A stretch of 64,000 nucleotides of DNA from the NCBI GenBank assembly GCA_030848705.1, contig CM061243.1:102298436-102362435 (forward strand). Reading direction: 5' to 3'. This DNA is from Heracleum sosnowskyi. Its lineage: Eukaryota > Streptophyta > Magnoliopsida > Apiales > Apiaceae. The notes beneath the pieces are model-generated. The model did not search any database. It saw only the letters and a list, made by a program, of their open reading frames with translations, and had not been told where the DNA came from. Numbering within the stretch: the first letter of the stretch is position 1; each line of letters begins with the position of its first letter. The position numbers and the translations under genes were made by a program. Shown piece after piece: positions 45,224-56,007 of this stretch.

Positions 45224-48069
45224 AAAAAAACTCGCGTGCGGTATGTTCCCCCCCCCCTTTTTAATAAAACATTTCCTCTTAGAAAATTTTATTCCCCCCT
45301 CCTCCAAAATTTCCCCCCATCCCCTTATCCCAAATTCCCCCCGCCCCTTATCCCCCAAAACATTCCCCCCAAATTCATTTTCCCAAACTCCCACATCCCC
45401 ACCCCAAATTCATTTTCCCGGCCGACCCAATTAAACAAACCCTAAAATATTTCTCCCAAAAATATCTTAGCCCCGACCCAATTAAACAAAACCTAATTCA
45501 ATTTCTCTCAATTAGAAGAAGAAGAACCCTAAATCTTAGTTCGAAGAAGAAGAAAAAGTACGAATTAGTAAGTCATTTTTCATATTCGAATTAGTCATTT
45601 TAATTTAAGTTCGAATTAGTCTTTTTTTTCTAATTGGAACTTTTTTTTTCAGATTGGTTGCTTCTTTAGCTTGGGTCATCTTGATTTAGTAAGTTAATTT
45701 TGATTTTCCATGTTAATTACTTGTCTTTCTTTTTGCATGTATTTTTTTGGGTATTCTTGTTTGTAAGAACTGTTCTTGTTTGGAACTGTTCTTGTCTTTT
45801 TGCATGTATTTTAATTAGTTCGAATTAGTTTTTGTTTGAAGAACTGTTTTTGTGTTTTTGGCTATTACTTTTTGTGTTTAAAAATTCTGACTTTTCATTT
45901 GCAGGAGCATTTGCTTGTGTCCGTGCAGTTAACATTATATGTTTTTGAGTTGTTCTTGAGGTTAGTAATTGCTGAACTTTAAAATTTATTATTTAGTGCC
46001 CTCTTGATTTTTTAATTAGATACATGTGCTTGTTTATATGATTCTTATAACGTTTTATATATCGTAATTACTTGCATGACTATGGTAACATATTGTCGTA
46101 ATTACTTGGGATGACTATTTATATATTCGTTAAGCCTATCACACCCTTACTTATATTTTTAGATTCTTGTTTATATTTTAGTGAACACACACTACACCAT
46201 AAATGGCCTACTACAACATTTAGAGGTGATGTTGCCTTTGATTTTGTTGGCTTTGCCATGCATATTTTTAGCTACTACAACATTGTCAATTTGGTGTTGG
46301 CTCAGGCATCAAACAAATGTTGCTGTAGAAATAAAGTGTTGGTATGTTGCTGTACGTATGAAATTGTGTTGCCATAATTTTGTAATAAACATATTTTTTT
46401 TTCTTTTAACTAAAAGTAACAATATTTATTTTTATTTGACATTAAAATTAATTGATTTAATTGGAAATTTTAAAATTTTCATAAAATTTAAGAATCTAAC
46501 AAAATAAGTGAATAATTAAATGAAAAATATTAAAATGATTTTTTTGAGATTATGTTTTTTTATTTTATATAACTATTAAATTGTATATTATTCAACAAAT
46601 TTAAGTAAATAATTTATTTTCTAAATGTATTTTAATATACTATTAAATTTTTTGTAAGTGACTAAAAGTATTTGAATATATTAGTATGAATATGTAAAAA
46701 GAAGTTAACAAAAAATTAAAAACTTAAAAAAAAATTAAAATTAAAATTAAAAAAATCTATTTATAACTAAAGATATATAGAATGTGACATGAAAAATTGA
46801 TAAAATTTTGTTGAGCGGTAAAAAAAGCCAGCTCACTTCACTTTGCCAAAATTCAGACAACCCGCTCCACTTTGCCAAAACAAAAAACCCGCTCACTTCA
46901 CTTTCTTTTCACGGCTGCTCTCTCTTGGTATACTCTCTCTCTCTACTCACACTCACACCCCTCACACCCACGACTGCAATTCATCCACACAATTCATCTT
47001 TACACTACTCACACTATTCACCCACACAATTCATCTTTACACTACTCACACTATTCACCCAGCCAATTCAGGGTTTTCAATTTGCTTCTATTTTAGGGGT
47101 TTTTTCGTTATTTTACAATTGATTTAGGGTTCTTTGTGTCTCAGGGTTGATTTTCAAAATTAGGGCTTCAAGTTGAATTTCAGAATTAGGGCTTCAATCG
47201 GGTTCAATTTGAATTTCAGAATTAGGGTATCAATCGGGGTTATTTGGGGCTTCGCGTTTAAGGTAATTCTATTTCCTGTCTCTAATCATTTCTTTGGGGT
47301 TACTTTGGGGTTCAATTTGAATTTCAGAATAAGGTTTAATTTGGGGATTATATGTATTTTGTGTTATATATATTTGGGGATGATTTGATATGTGGATTAT
47401 ATGCATTTTGTGTTTAATTATATGGGTTTAGTTTGGGGCTTCGGGGTTTATTGTATTTGGGGTTTGTGGATTATATGTATTTTGTTGTTATTATTGTTTT
47501 ACTGCTTCAATTTTTAATGATATTGTGTTGTCTACACTCACTGCTATTAGCCTCTATTTTTCTGTATATGCAATGATCACTTTCTTAAAATGTGGGAAGT
47601 ATGTGTGGTCAATTGTTTAAAATGATTTTTCTGTATGATTTTTGTGGTGTTTATGATTTTTATGGTGTTTAACATTATTGATGAGATAAATTTTATAAGC
47701 ATGCCAGTCTTGTAAATCTACATTAGGTCTTAATATTGTTTTATTGCTTCTTTCATTATAAATCTACAAGTTGCGCTTAATCAAGGAGTTGGTGATAATT
47801 TTAGGCCCTGTTATAATGTTATGAGGCCCTGTTTAATACAAAACTTTTAGGTCTGCTGTTACACATTTATTATAACTTATGAGTATGATAGGCTGCATAT
47901 AGATCTACTATGACATTGTGCCCAGAATTGTGTTGTATACACTCACTCATTCTTTTTTTATTAGGCCTCTGTTTCATTCCTTTAAGTGTACTTATATTTA
48001 AATTAGCAAACACACACAAACACACAAAGATCGTTTATTATAATATTCGTATGCTTCTTAATTGTAGTG
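45224..48069 (+). promoter_or_regulatory. CACTA-2 5' region and TNP2 leader/intron, copy 2
   Basis: Duplicate of 22291-25136: C-rich block, a CACTACACC-type sequence at 46190, an AT-rich stretch and a CT-rich presumed leader at 46833-47263. No coding sequence. Confidence 0.5.
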
Positions 48070-50588
48070 ATGGATGACGAGGAAAATTTTATTTGGATAA
48101 ATCTACCAAAGTAAAGTAAGGATTACCTTAGTGGGGTAGAGGCATTTTTACAAAATGCATTTCCAAAATTTGCCGTAGGTGATGAAATAACCTATCCTTG
48201 CAAGATCTGTAAAAACAACAAGTGGTACCGTGCAGATCACATCTACGATCACCTTATTTGTAATGGTCCATCTCCATTATATGCCGATTGGATTTATGAG
48301 GTTTCGCTCCAGTCCTACGAAAATAGTGATGAAGATCATATGGATTGCGAAACTAACATAAATTTTGGAGATAACTTAGATGAAATGCTTCATCGTACTA
48401 ATGGACCAAATGGCGATGTTAAAAATTTTCATCGCCATGTTGAAGAGGGAAAACAGCCTCTATATCCAGGCTGCACAAACTTTTCCCGACTAAGTTTTAT
48501 CGTTAGGCTTTATTCTCTAAAGTGCGCTCATGGAATTTCGGAGTCAGCATTTGGGGAGATACTAGAGCTGATAAGAGAAGCCTTTCCCCATGCACACTTA
48601 CCTTTATCTTTCAATGCCACGAAGAATGTCATTAAAGATTTAGGTCTCAACTATAAGAAGATACACGCTTGCCCAAACAATTGCATGCTGTATTGGGGTG
48701 AAAACGAAAAAGAAGATTCTTGCAAAACTTGCGGTGTTTCGAGATGGACCATAGCGGAGAAAAAAGGCACTGGCGACAATGATCCAAAGGAGCTGATTCG
48801 CAAAGTCCCAGCTAATGTTATGCGATATTTTCCACTAAAACCGAGGCTGCAACGGATGTTTATGTACAAGGAGTATGCAGAACTTCTGACATGGCATTCA
48901 GTTGGACGAAAAAAAGACGGAAAACTTAGACATCCCGCTGATGCCGAGGCTTGGAAGGCAATGGATGCTAGGTATCCTCATTTTTCTTCAGAAAATAGAA
49001 ATATCAGGTTGGGTGTCGCTGCTGATGGATTCAATCCTTTTCGAACAATGAATACGACACACAGCACTTGGCCAATTATTTTGGTAAACTATAACCTGCC
49101 TCCTTGGTTATGTATGAAACAGGAAAACCTTATTCTTTCGACGCTTATCTCTGGTCCAGAATCTCCAAAGAATAGCATAGATGTTTTTATGCAACCTCTT
49201 ATTGCCGAGTTAAAAGAGTTATGGGAGGAAGGCATAGAAACCTATGATGCTTTTAGAGGTCAGAATTTCATGTTACATGCAAGTGTCATGTGGACGATAA
49301 GCGACTTCCCAGGATATGCAATGTTATCCGGTTGGAGCACCAAGGGTAAATTAGCTTGTCCAGATTGCAACTACGAGACTTCTTCAATGTACCTAAAAAA
49401 TAGTAAAAAGATGTGCTATATGAACCATAGGAAGTTTCTGGATCCCGAGCACAAGTGGAGGTTCGACAAAAAAAGGTTCAATGGTGAAGTTGAATTGGGA
49501 GAAAGTCCTGGAATTTTAACAGGAACAGGCATTGAGGAATTGTTATCTGGTTATGTGAATAACTTTGGTACCAAACTAGGGCAAAAAAAAAGGAAGATTA
49601 ATTCTCCTTTTAAGAAGAAGTCAATATTTTTTGATTTACCGTATTGGAGTCACAATTTACTTCGACATAACCTTGATGTTATGCATATCGAGAAGAACAT
49701 TTGTGACAATATAATCGGTACATTGCTAAATATTGCTCGCAAGTCAAAAGACCATGTCAATGCTCGTAAAGATTTAGAAGACCTCGGCATTAGAAAGGAT
49801 CTTCATCCCGTTGAATCAAGTGACGGGAGATATCTTGAAATTGCCGCTACCATTTTTGATATGACAAATAAGGAGAAGGATATGTTCTGCTCAGTTCTCA
49901 AGAATGCTAAACTGCCACATGGTTATGCATCAAACATTAGTCGTTATGTGCACACGAAGGAGAGAAAAGTGTCTGGTTATAAGAGCCACGATGCTCACTT
50001 TATATTGCATTATTTACTACCATTTGCCGTGAAAAAATCTTTGAAGCCTGAGGTTGCAGTCCCTTTTATTAGATTAAGTGCATTTTTGAGAGGTATTTGG
50101 AGCAAAGTCATTGACTTGAATGATCTTAAAAGGCTGCAACAGGAAATAATTGAAATTCTTTGTCAATTTGAGACAATTTTCCCACCAACTTATTTCGATA
50201 TAATGGTGCACTTATTGATTCACTTATGCAAAGAAATACAATATGGTGGACCCGCGCATCTACGTTGCATGTTTCCAATTGAGAGATATCTGAATAAATT
50301 GAAGTCATATGCGCGCAACAGAAGTAAACCTGAAGGCTCTATCGCTGAGGGTTATCTGGCAGATGAATGCCTAATTTTTTGTTCAAGATTCTTTACTGCC
50401 GATGCGGGAACAAAAAATGACAAGTTTTCTGCCAAACTTCAAAGCTGTCCAGAAAAACTAGAGTATCCTATTGGTACAAGGAGAAACAAAGATGGCAAGC
50501 CTATTCACTTAGAAGAATCTGAAGGGACAGCATGCCATCGTTATATTTTGTTCAATTCTGGTAACGAAGAAATAGAATCTCTAATTAA
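48070..50588 (+). pseudogene. CACTA-2 TNP2 transposase, main exon, copy 2
   Basis: Duplicate of 25137-27655 with the same TAA at codon 15 (48112). Transposase-associated, Transposase_21 and DUF4218 regions are otherwise open. Confidence 0.92.
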
Positions 50589-50704
50589 GTAAGTTTTTAA
50601 CCCCTAACTTTATGTTAATACTCTAGAAATAGCATATTTCTGTACTAATTTTTTTTAACTAGGTAACCTAATTTTTTTTAACTAGGTAGCCTAATTATTT
50701 GTAG

Positions 50705-51679
50705 GGAGCATAGAGCTGTAGTGAGCCCCCTTGAGCCTATATCCTTTTTCGTCGTATATTACAATCACAATCTTGAGCCTATTAATTTGTTCTTGTCTTG
50801 ATTGACTAGTAGAGCATTGTGATATATACTTGAGATTGGTAAAATATTGAGTGTGGGGATATCTTTGTTAATGTGTGAATTTTGGTGAGATTTGAATTGG
50901 TTTGGTTACTTCTTGTCGGTGACATTTCAAATAAAGTCACAAAGGTCAAAAAAGAAAAGAAAAAAAGTGAGAGAAAGAAAAAAGAAATTGAAAAAAAAGT
51001 GAAAAAAAAAATATATCTCTAAAAAAAAAAAGAAAAAAGAGTGTATGTTCATTGGTTCTTGTAATGTAAAATTTATGAGTTTAAATCTGTATGTGGGATG
51101 ATATCTCAAGGTTAGTTTCATGTTGTGTGCTTCAAGTGTATATGAACATTATGCTCTATTAGTTGTCAAGTTTAGCCAAATGCAGCCTTTTCATTTTCCT
51201 ACCCCTCACCTAAGCCTCATTACAACCCTTGACAAAGACCTTTTCATTTATACGAACACGAAGTCTAGAGATTTTGGTGGACAAGCAAGCTTATGGTAGC
51301 ACATGTGCATTTGATTGAATTTGAGTGATACAGTTACACCTAAACACTTGTGTGCTTTGAGTGTTTGTGAGGTTATCTTTCCATCTAAAGCATGCTATTA
51401 TCTTGTTGATTGAGACTTTGATGTTATTCATGACATATTTTAGTCTTTCACACTATGTGCGCGTACTTGAATAGTTGTGTTGGTGTGTAAAGTTGATGAA
51501 TTGCATTATATGACATCTAAGAGCTATTTCATGGTTAAGTTTGCATGTGTGGTGTGCTATGATATATTTCATGTTTGAGACTTGGCGGTCAGACCAAATA
51601 AGATTTTTTGGTTAGATTTATTACAAACCCTCACGAGACCTTACTCGTCCACTAGGGCTGCCTAGGGGTTTAAAGGGCT
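50705..51679. other. Split second TNP2 exon with gypsy-like insertion, copy 2
   Basis: Duplicate of 27772-28746: a short TNP2 exon start, then foreign non-coding sequence with A/G-rich tracts; coding-like text resumes at about 51680. Confidence 0.4.
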
Positions 51680-51827
51680 TGTTGAATATGCCAAATGCAA
51701 CAATCGTTTATTTGCTAATTGGTTTGAAAAAACGGTTGGTTTCTTTCTTTCTACTGCTTTTTTTTGTAATGGTGCTTCATTAGATTTTGTTATATTTTTA
51801 ATGATTGGTTTAAAACAATGTGTGCAG

Positions 51828-52439
51828 GTCAGTGTTGAAATGATGGAAAATGCCAAAAATGTTTCAGAAACAATGAGATGGTTGGCAGGCAAACCATCTT
51901 TTTCTGTTTTTACCTATGAAGGTTATTTAGTTGACGGGAACCGATACTTCACAAAGGAGCGAGACGATGCAAGGGTCGTCCAAAATAGTGGTGTTTCTTT
52001 AGTTGCCAAGACGGTCCAAGTATCTAGTGCTAAGGATTTGAATCCCATTGAGTCAGATATGACGTTTAATGGAATAATCGAAGAAATATGGGAGTTGGAT
52101 TATCATGCATTTAAAGCCCCACTATTCTTGTGTAAATGGGCAGAAAATGAAAGAAGCATCAAGGTCGATGATCTTGGCTTCACTCTTGTGGACTTTACTC
52201 GAAAAGGTCACAAGAATGATAAATACGTGTATGTCGATCAAGTGAAGCAAGTTTTCTATGTTCAAGATCCCGTCGATGCTAGATGGTCCGTTGTATTAAA
52301 CTCTGCACCTCGAGACTACCAGGAGTTATATTATGACGATGAATTAGGAGACACAACTTTGAAAAATCCCTCATTCTGCTCTAATATTCCTATGTGTGAC
52401 AAAGTTGATGACTCTGAGTGTATTATTGCCAGTAAATGA
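51828..52439 (+). CDS. CACTA-2 DUF4216 exon, copy 2
   Basis: Duplicate of 28895-29506; open exon ending TGA at 52437-52439. Confidence 0.82.
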   Translation, partial: VSVEMMENAKNVSETMRWLAGKPSFSVFTYEGYLVDGNRYFTKERDDARVVQNSGVSLVAKTVQVSSAKDLNPIESDMTFNGIIEEIWELDYHAFKAPLFLCKWAENERSIKVDDLGFTLVDFTRKGHKNDKYVYVDQVKQVFYVQDPVDARWSVVLNSAPRDYQELYYDDELGDTTLKNPSFCSNIPMCDKVDDSECIIASK

Positions 52440-52713
52440 CAAAATGTTGAGGGAATTTGGATTAAAAACTGATCCATATATTTTTAATTTTGTATGTTTG
52501 TGTTTTATGTTTAGACTGAAATTTTAAATTATATTTCTTGTGAATAACTATGAGCAATATGTTTAGTCTGCAATTTTTAATTATATTTCTTGTGAATAAT
52601 TGAGCAATATGTTTAGTCTACAATTTTTTTATTATATTTCTTGTGAATAATTTTTTAGTTTTTGTATGCCCTGGCTAATATGTATCTTATAGATTAAAGT
52701 ACCTGATCAAGGA

Positions 52714-55700
52714 ATGGCACCTAAGAAGAGAACAAGAACGGCAAAAATAGCTTAGAAGTGGACAAGCAGTTACATGTGAAAGAATCATCAGAACCTGAAA
52801 GGGAAGTGGATGTACAAAAATCTGAACATGAATCAGAAGGCTTCGCGCAACCAATTGAACCTCAAGGAGCACAGCCTTCAGAAGAAATTGTTACTGCTCG
52901 TACTGAAACAACAAAAAGAAAGTCTAGAGCAAAGCATGGTGTTTGTGCTATGCACAAAGTCGCGGTGAAGAAGGCTCAAGGCAAGAAGTTTAAAGTTAGG
53001 TACAATGAGCTTGGAAATTTTGTCGGAGAGACTAGGCACCCATTGCAGTCTTATGTAGGCATGACCGCTAGGAATATGATTCCGATCGACATTCCAAGCT
53101 GACCAAATGTGGATCCTGAACTAAAAGAGAAGCTATGGAAAGATTGTTGGTCCTTGTGTATTGCAGAAGGGGGGGGGGATGAATGCAATACTAATAAAAT
53201 TCCATCTCAGTTTCAACAACTAAAACTAAGATTTAATGTTATCAATAATATGTATGCATTCACAAACAGTAAAATAGAGAAGATAGGATTCACAAAATAA
53301 ATGTTTTATTTATTTTGCAAAGTGTTGCTACAACCTCAAGAGAGAATTCTTGAGCTTCGATTTTCTTCAAGGCACTTGCTAGTCTTCGTTACCTGTCTAG
53401 AATGAATTGACAGTAGGTATAAGACTAATCCTATTACTATCAGTCACGGGTTTGTGAAGCTGCTGTCATTGTCAAGTGGCAGCTTCTTACAGATTGTCTA
53501 ACCCATGTGACTTTCCTAAATTGCTAATATGTCAGATATACATCATAACAAAAGCAACCTAGATTCATTCTATTTCCAGCTTAAGCAATTCAGCAAATAA
53601 GGACTTGACGTTGCTCTTGAATTGATTCGCTTTTGTTTTGCAGTGCTTGAAGCTTCTGTCGTAGTCTTGCAGACTTGGTGCGGCTTAGGGATACTGCAAC
53701 ACGCCTGTTTCTTGAACATTGAAACTGTCACGGGATTTGACTGAGAAAGATACTTAGAACAAGGGTCTTTTTCGAGACAGTTACTTTTGCCACAAAGCTT
53801 GCTGTCACAGGAATGTGCTTTTGGTGACAATACGAGTTTCCCGCATAGTGTGCTGTCGAGGTTCCCAAGCTTGCTGTCGAGGGCTAAAGTTGCTGTCGCG
53901 TAGTCTTCCGCCAATGTTGCTGTCAGAGTGAATATGATGTCTTGACTTGTAACATTCTGTCTTCTTGTAATCTTACTGTCAAAGCTTTAGGACAGTAACC
54001 TTTATTCATGTTGTCATCTAATTATGTACCCTTTGAGGCTTGAACACAGCAAGTGAACTTCTTTCAAATTATACAACTAGAATAACATTACATACTGATT
54101 ACAAGAACATACTTTGGCTGTGACAGTATGTTCTACTTAATTAAAAATTAAGTACAATCAAAGTTAAGTTGTTTCTATGTTATCACCCATAAATCCCAAC
54201 AAAGATGTTCAGGTAAAATTTGTATTTACTATTTAGAGTATACTCCAACTGATATATTAGGCATATATTAATTTACTATTTGTGTTTTAGGCTGCATTCA
54301 AAGTGACTCCAGAAAGTCGAACCTCGATTATAATCTCGGCAGGGTGGAAGTGCAGACAGTTCAAGTCAATGTTAACCTCTACTTATGTCATGCCTTATAT
54401 TGAAGAAAAGAAGAAACTAAGGAAGCCTCCCAAGCAATATGCATTTGTTAGTAGGGATCATTGGAGAGCATTTGTTGCCCAAAGGACCAACCCATAATGG
54501 ATGGTAACACTCGTGTAGTACTAAATTTTACGTATGTATATAGGCATATTTTGTAATATATTTCAATATTGAAATCAATAATGTAATTTATGTTTGGATG
54601 CAGACACTTCGTAATAGACAGAGCGGGATAGTCAAACAACGAAAATATCCAAATCGCACGTCAAGGAAGGGCTACACCGGACTGCTAGAAGAAGAAGTAA
54701 GAGTTTAATATTAATTGAAACTATAATTTAGGCTTTGTGAATGTCTTTCAAATGTTTCATTCATTTTAAACAGGTAAAGAAAGGGCATATAAAGCCTGGA
54801 AAACTACCTGAACGGGCAATTTTATGGAAGAAAGCTCGAAAGCGGAAGGACGATCAAGTTGATAAAGAACAAGAACAAATGAACCAAAAAATTTTAAGAA
54901 ATCTATCAACCTCGTATTTAAATTGTAAATTGTAAGAAACTAGTCTGTATTTCATATTTATTTAATGTGTTGTCAGGATGAATTGCTGGAAAGTAACCGT
55001 AAAGGTGAATTGGACTTGGGCGAATATGAGGATGTGTTGAGTCTTGATTTAGAAACACATGAGCATTCAGGAAGGGTTCGAGGAGTCGGAGGCTTCGTCG
55101 CCCCAAAAACATTCTTTAACAAGCCGAATGTGAAAAGGACTCGAATCACGAAAGCTGAGCTGAGCTGAAGAGATGGAGAGAAGAACGAATGAGTTGATGT
55201 CACAAATTGCTGAGCTGAAGGCGATGGTTAGTTCATCCAATCTTGGGATGCCAATGTCCGGAAAACAAAGTTGCCAAAAAGTACATGTTGAAAGTCCTGA
55301 AATCAAGTCAAAACCCGCACCAGCTGCTAAAGAATTGTTGGAGGAACTTAATTGTGTTGTTGACCCTACTTCACCTGAAACTAAGGTAAAACAATCTCTC
55401 TCTCTCTCATACAAACTTAATTTCACCTCGCCTTATAAATGCAGGGTCCGCGATCATGTGAGCTAGTTGTGGACAGTATCGACAACATAGTTGCATTTGG
55501 TATGGCAATGGATGATGGAGTGTTGAATGAAAAGATACATGGAATGCCTATGTCGCCTGGATGCATACGTGTGATGGTGGATGGAAGCATTAACGACAAT
55601 GTCGTTGTTCCAGTGCCAGTACCGGGTGAAATTTTAAAGGTCATTGAAGTTGTTGGTTCTCACGTCGCGTGGCCTAAGGACTTGATTATTTTCCCAACTA
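52714..55700 (+). pseudogene. CACTA-2 Transposase_24 (TNPA-like) gene, split by solo LTR
   Basis: First exon 52714-53144 and 54202-54212, interrupted by the solo LTR; removing it and one target copy gives KEKLWKDVQ. Then exons 54291-54503 (FKVTPESRTSIIISAGWKCR, FVSRDHWRAFVAQRTNP), 54604-54696 (RQSGIVKQRKYPNRTSRKGY), from 54774 (KKGHIKPGKLPERAILWKKA), from 54977 (DELLESNRKGELDLGEYEDV) and 55445 to about 55700 (ELVVDSIDNIVAFGMAMDDG, GCIRVMVDGSI, VAWPKDLI). The pattern is that of plant En/Spm transposases. Defects: TAG/frameshift near 52753, TGA 53100 for Trp, TAA 54495 where Gln or Glu is expected before Trp, and a duplicated GAGCT near 55158 that shifts the frame. The last exon was not found. 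Confidence 0.82.
53145..54201 (-). mobile_element. Copia solo LTR, 1,057 bp, complete
   Basis: Plus-strand ends are TGTTGGTCCTTGTG and ATAAATCCCAACA, flanked by a perfect 5-bp target duplication AAGAT (53140-53144 and 54202-54206). Orientation is minus: on that strand it reads TGTTGGGATTTATGG...CAAGGACCAACA, and it matches the Copia-2 5' LTR (58689-59764) along its length. No internal sequence, so it is a product of LTR-LTR recombination. It splits the CACTA-2 Transposase_24 gene. It contains about a dozen CTGTCA/TGACAG words. The 22.9-kb duplication breakpoint is inside it at 53669/53670. Confidence 0.95.
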
Positions 55701-56007
55701 CTGTGGTTTGTATTTCCTTTTCTTTTTCCATATATAGTTTGCGTTCATGGTGTGCAGAAAAATATTGTGTCAACGTCCCAGTGTAATCCTATCCAGCCCT
55801 AGATAATGCATTGTAAAACAGGCTAATGGTATTTTATTATTCTTAATATTTTCCAGTTTCGTTATACTTATACAATTATTTTCAACATCAAGAATAAGTT
55901 TCTACTCACATGGGTCATGTTTGGTGCAAACACCATAGCTACGTTACGTGCAGTAATTTTGTTAAAATTTTCCAGTTGAGCAACATCAACCATTAGATTA
56001 CACTTAC
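55701..56007. other. CACTA-2 intron/3' sequence, nothing recognised
   Basis: Follows the last recognisable Transposase_24 exon. Possible donor TGTG|GTTTGT near 55706; no coding segment or repeat identified before repeat X. Confidence 0.4.

Larger units (their letters stand above)
30737..53669 (+). repeat. 22,933-bp tandem duplication, copy 2
   Basis: Same orientation as copy 1 and, where compared, identical to it. It begins with the sequence at 7804 (distal P450 promoter, without the P450 start) and ends inside the solo LTR. Past 53669 the sequence is single-copy and completes the LTR and CACTA-2. Confidence 0.97.

Noticed and set aside
53162..54201. Solo LTR boundary placed at TGCAGAAGG with 5-bp flanks TGTAT and AAGAT
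   Set aside because: Flanks do not match. Extending to TGTTGGTCC (53145) gives matching TGTTGG/CCAACA ends and a perfect AAGAT duplication.
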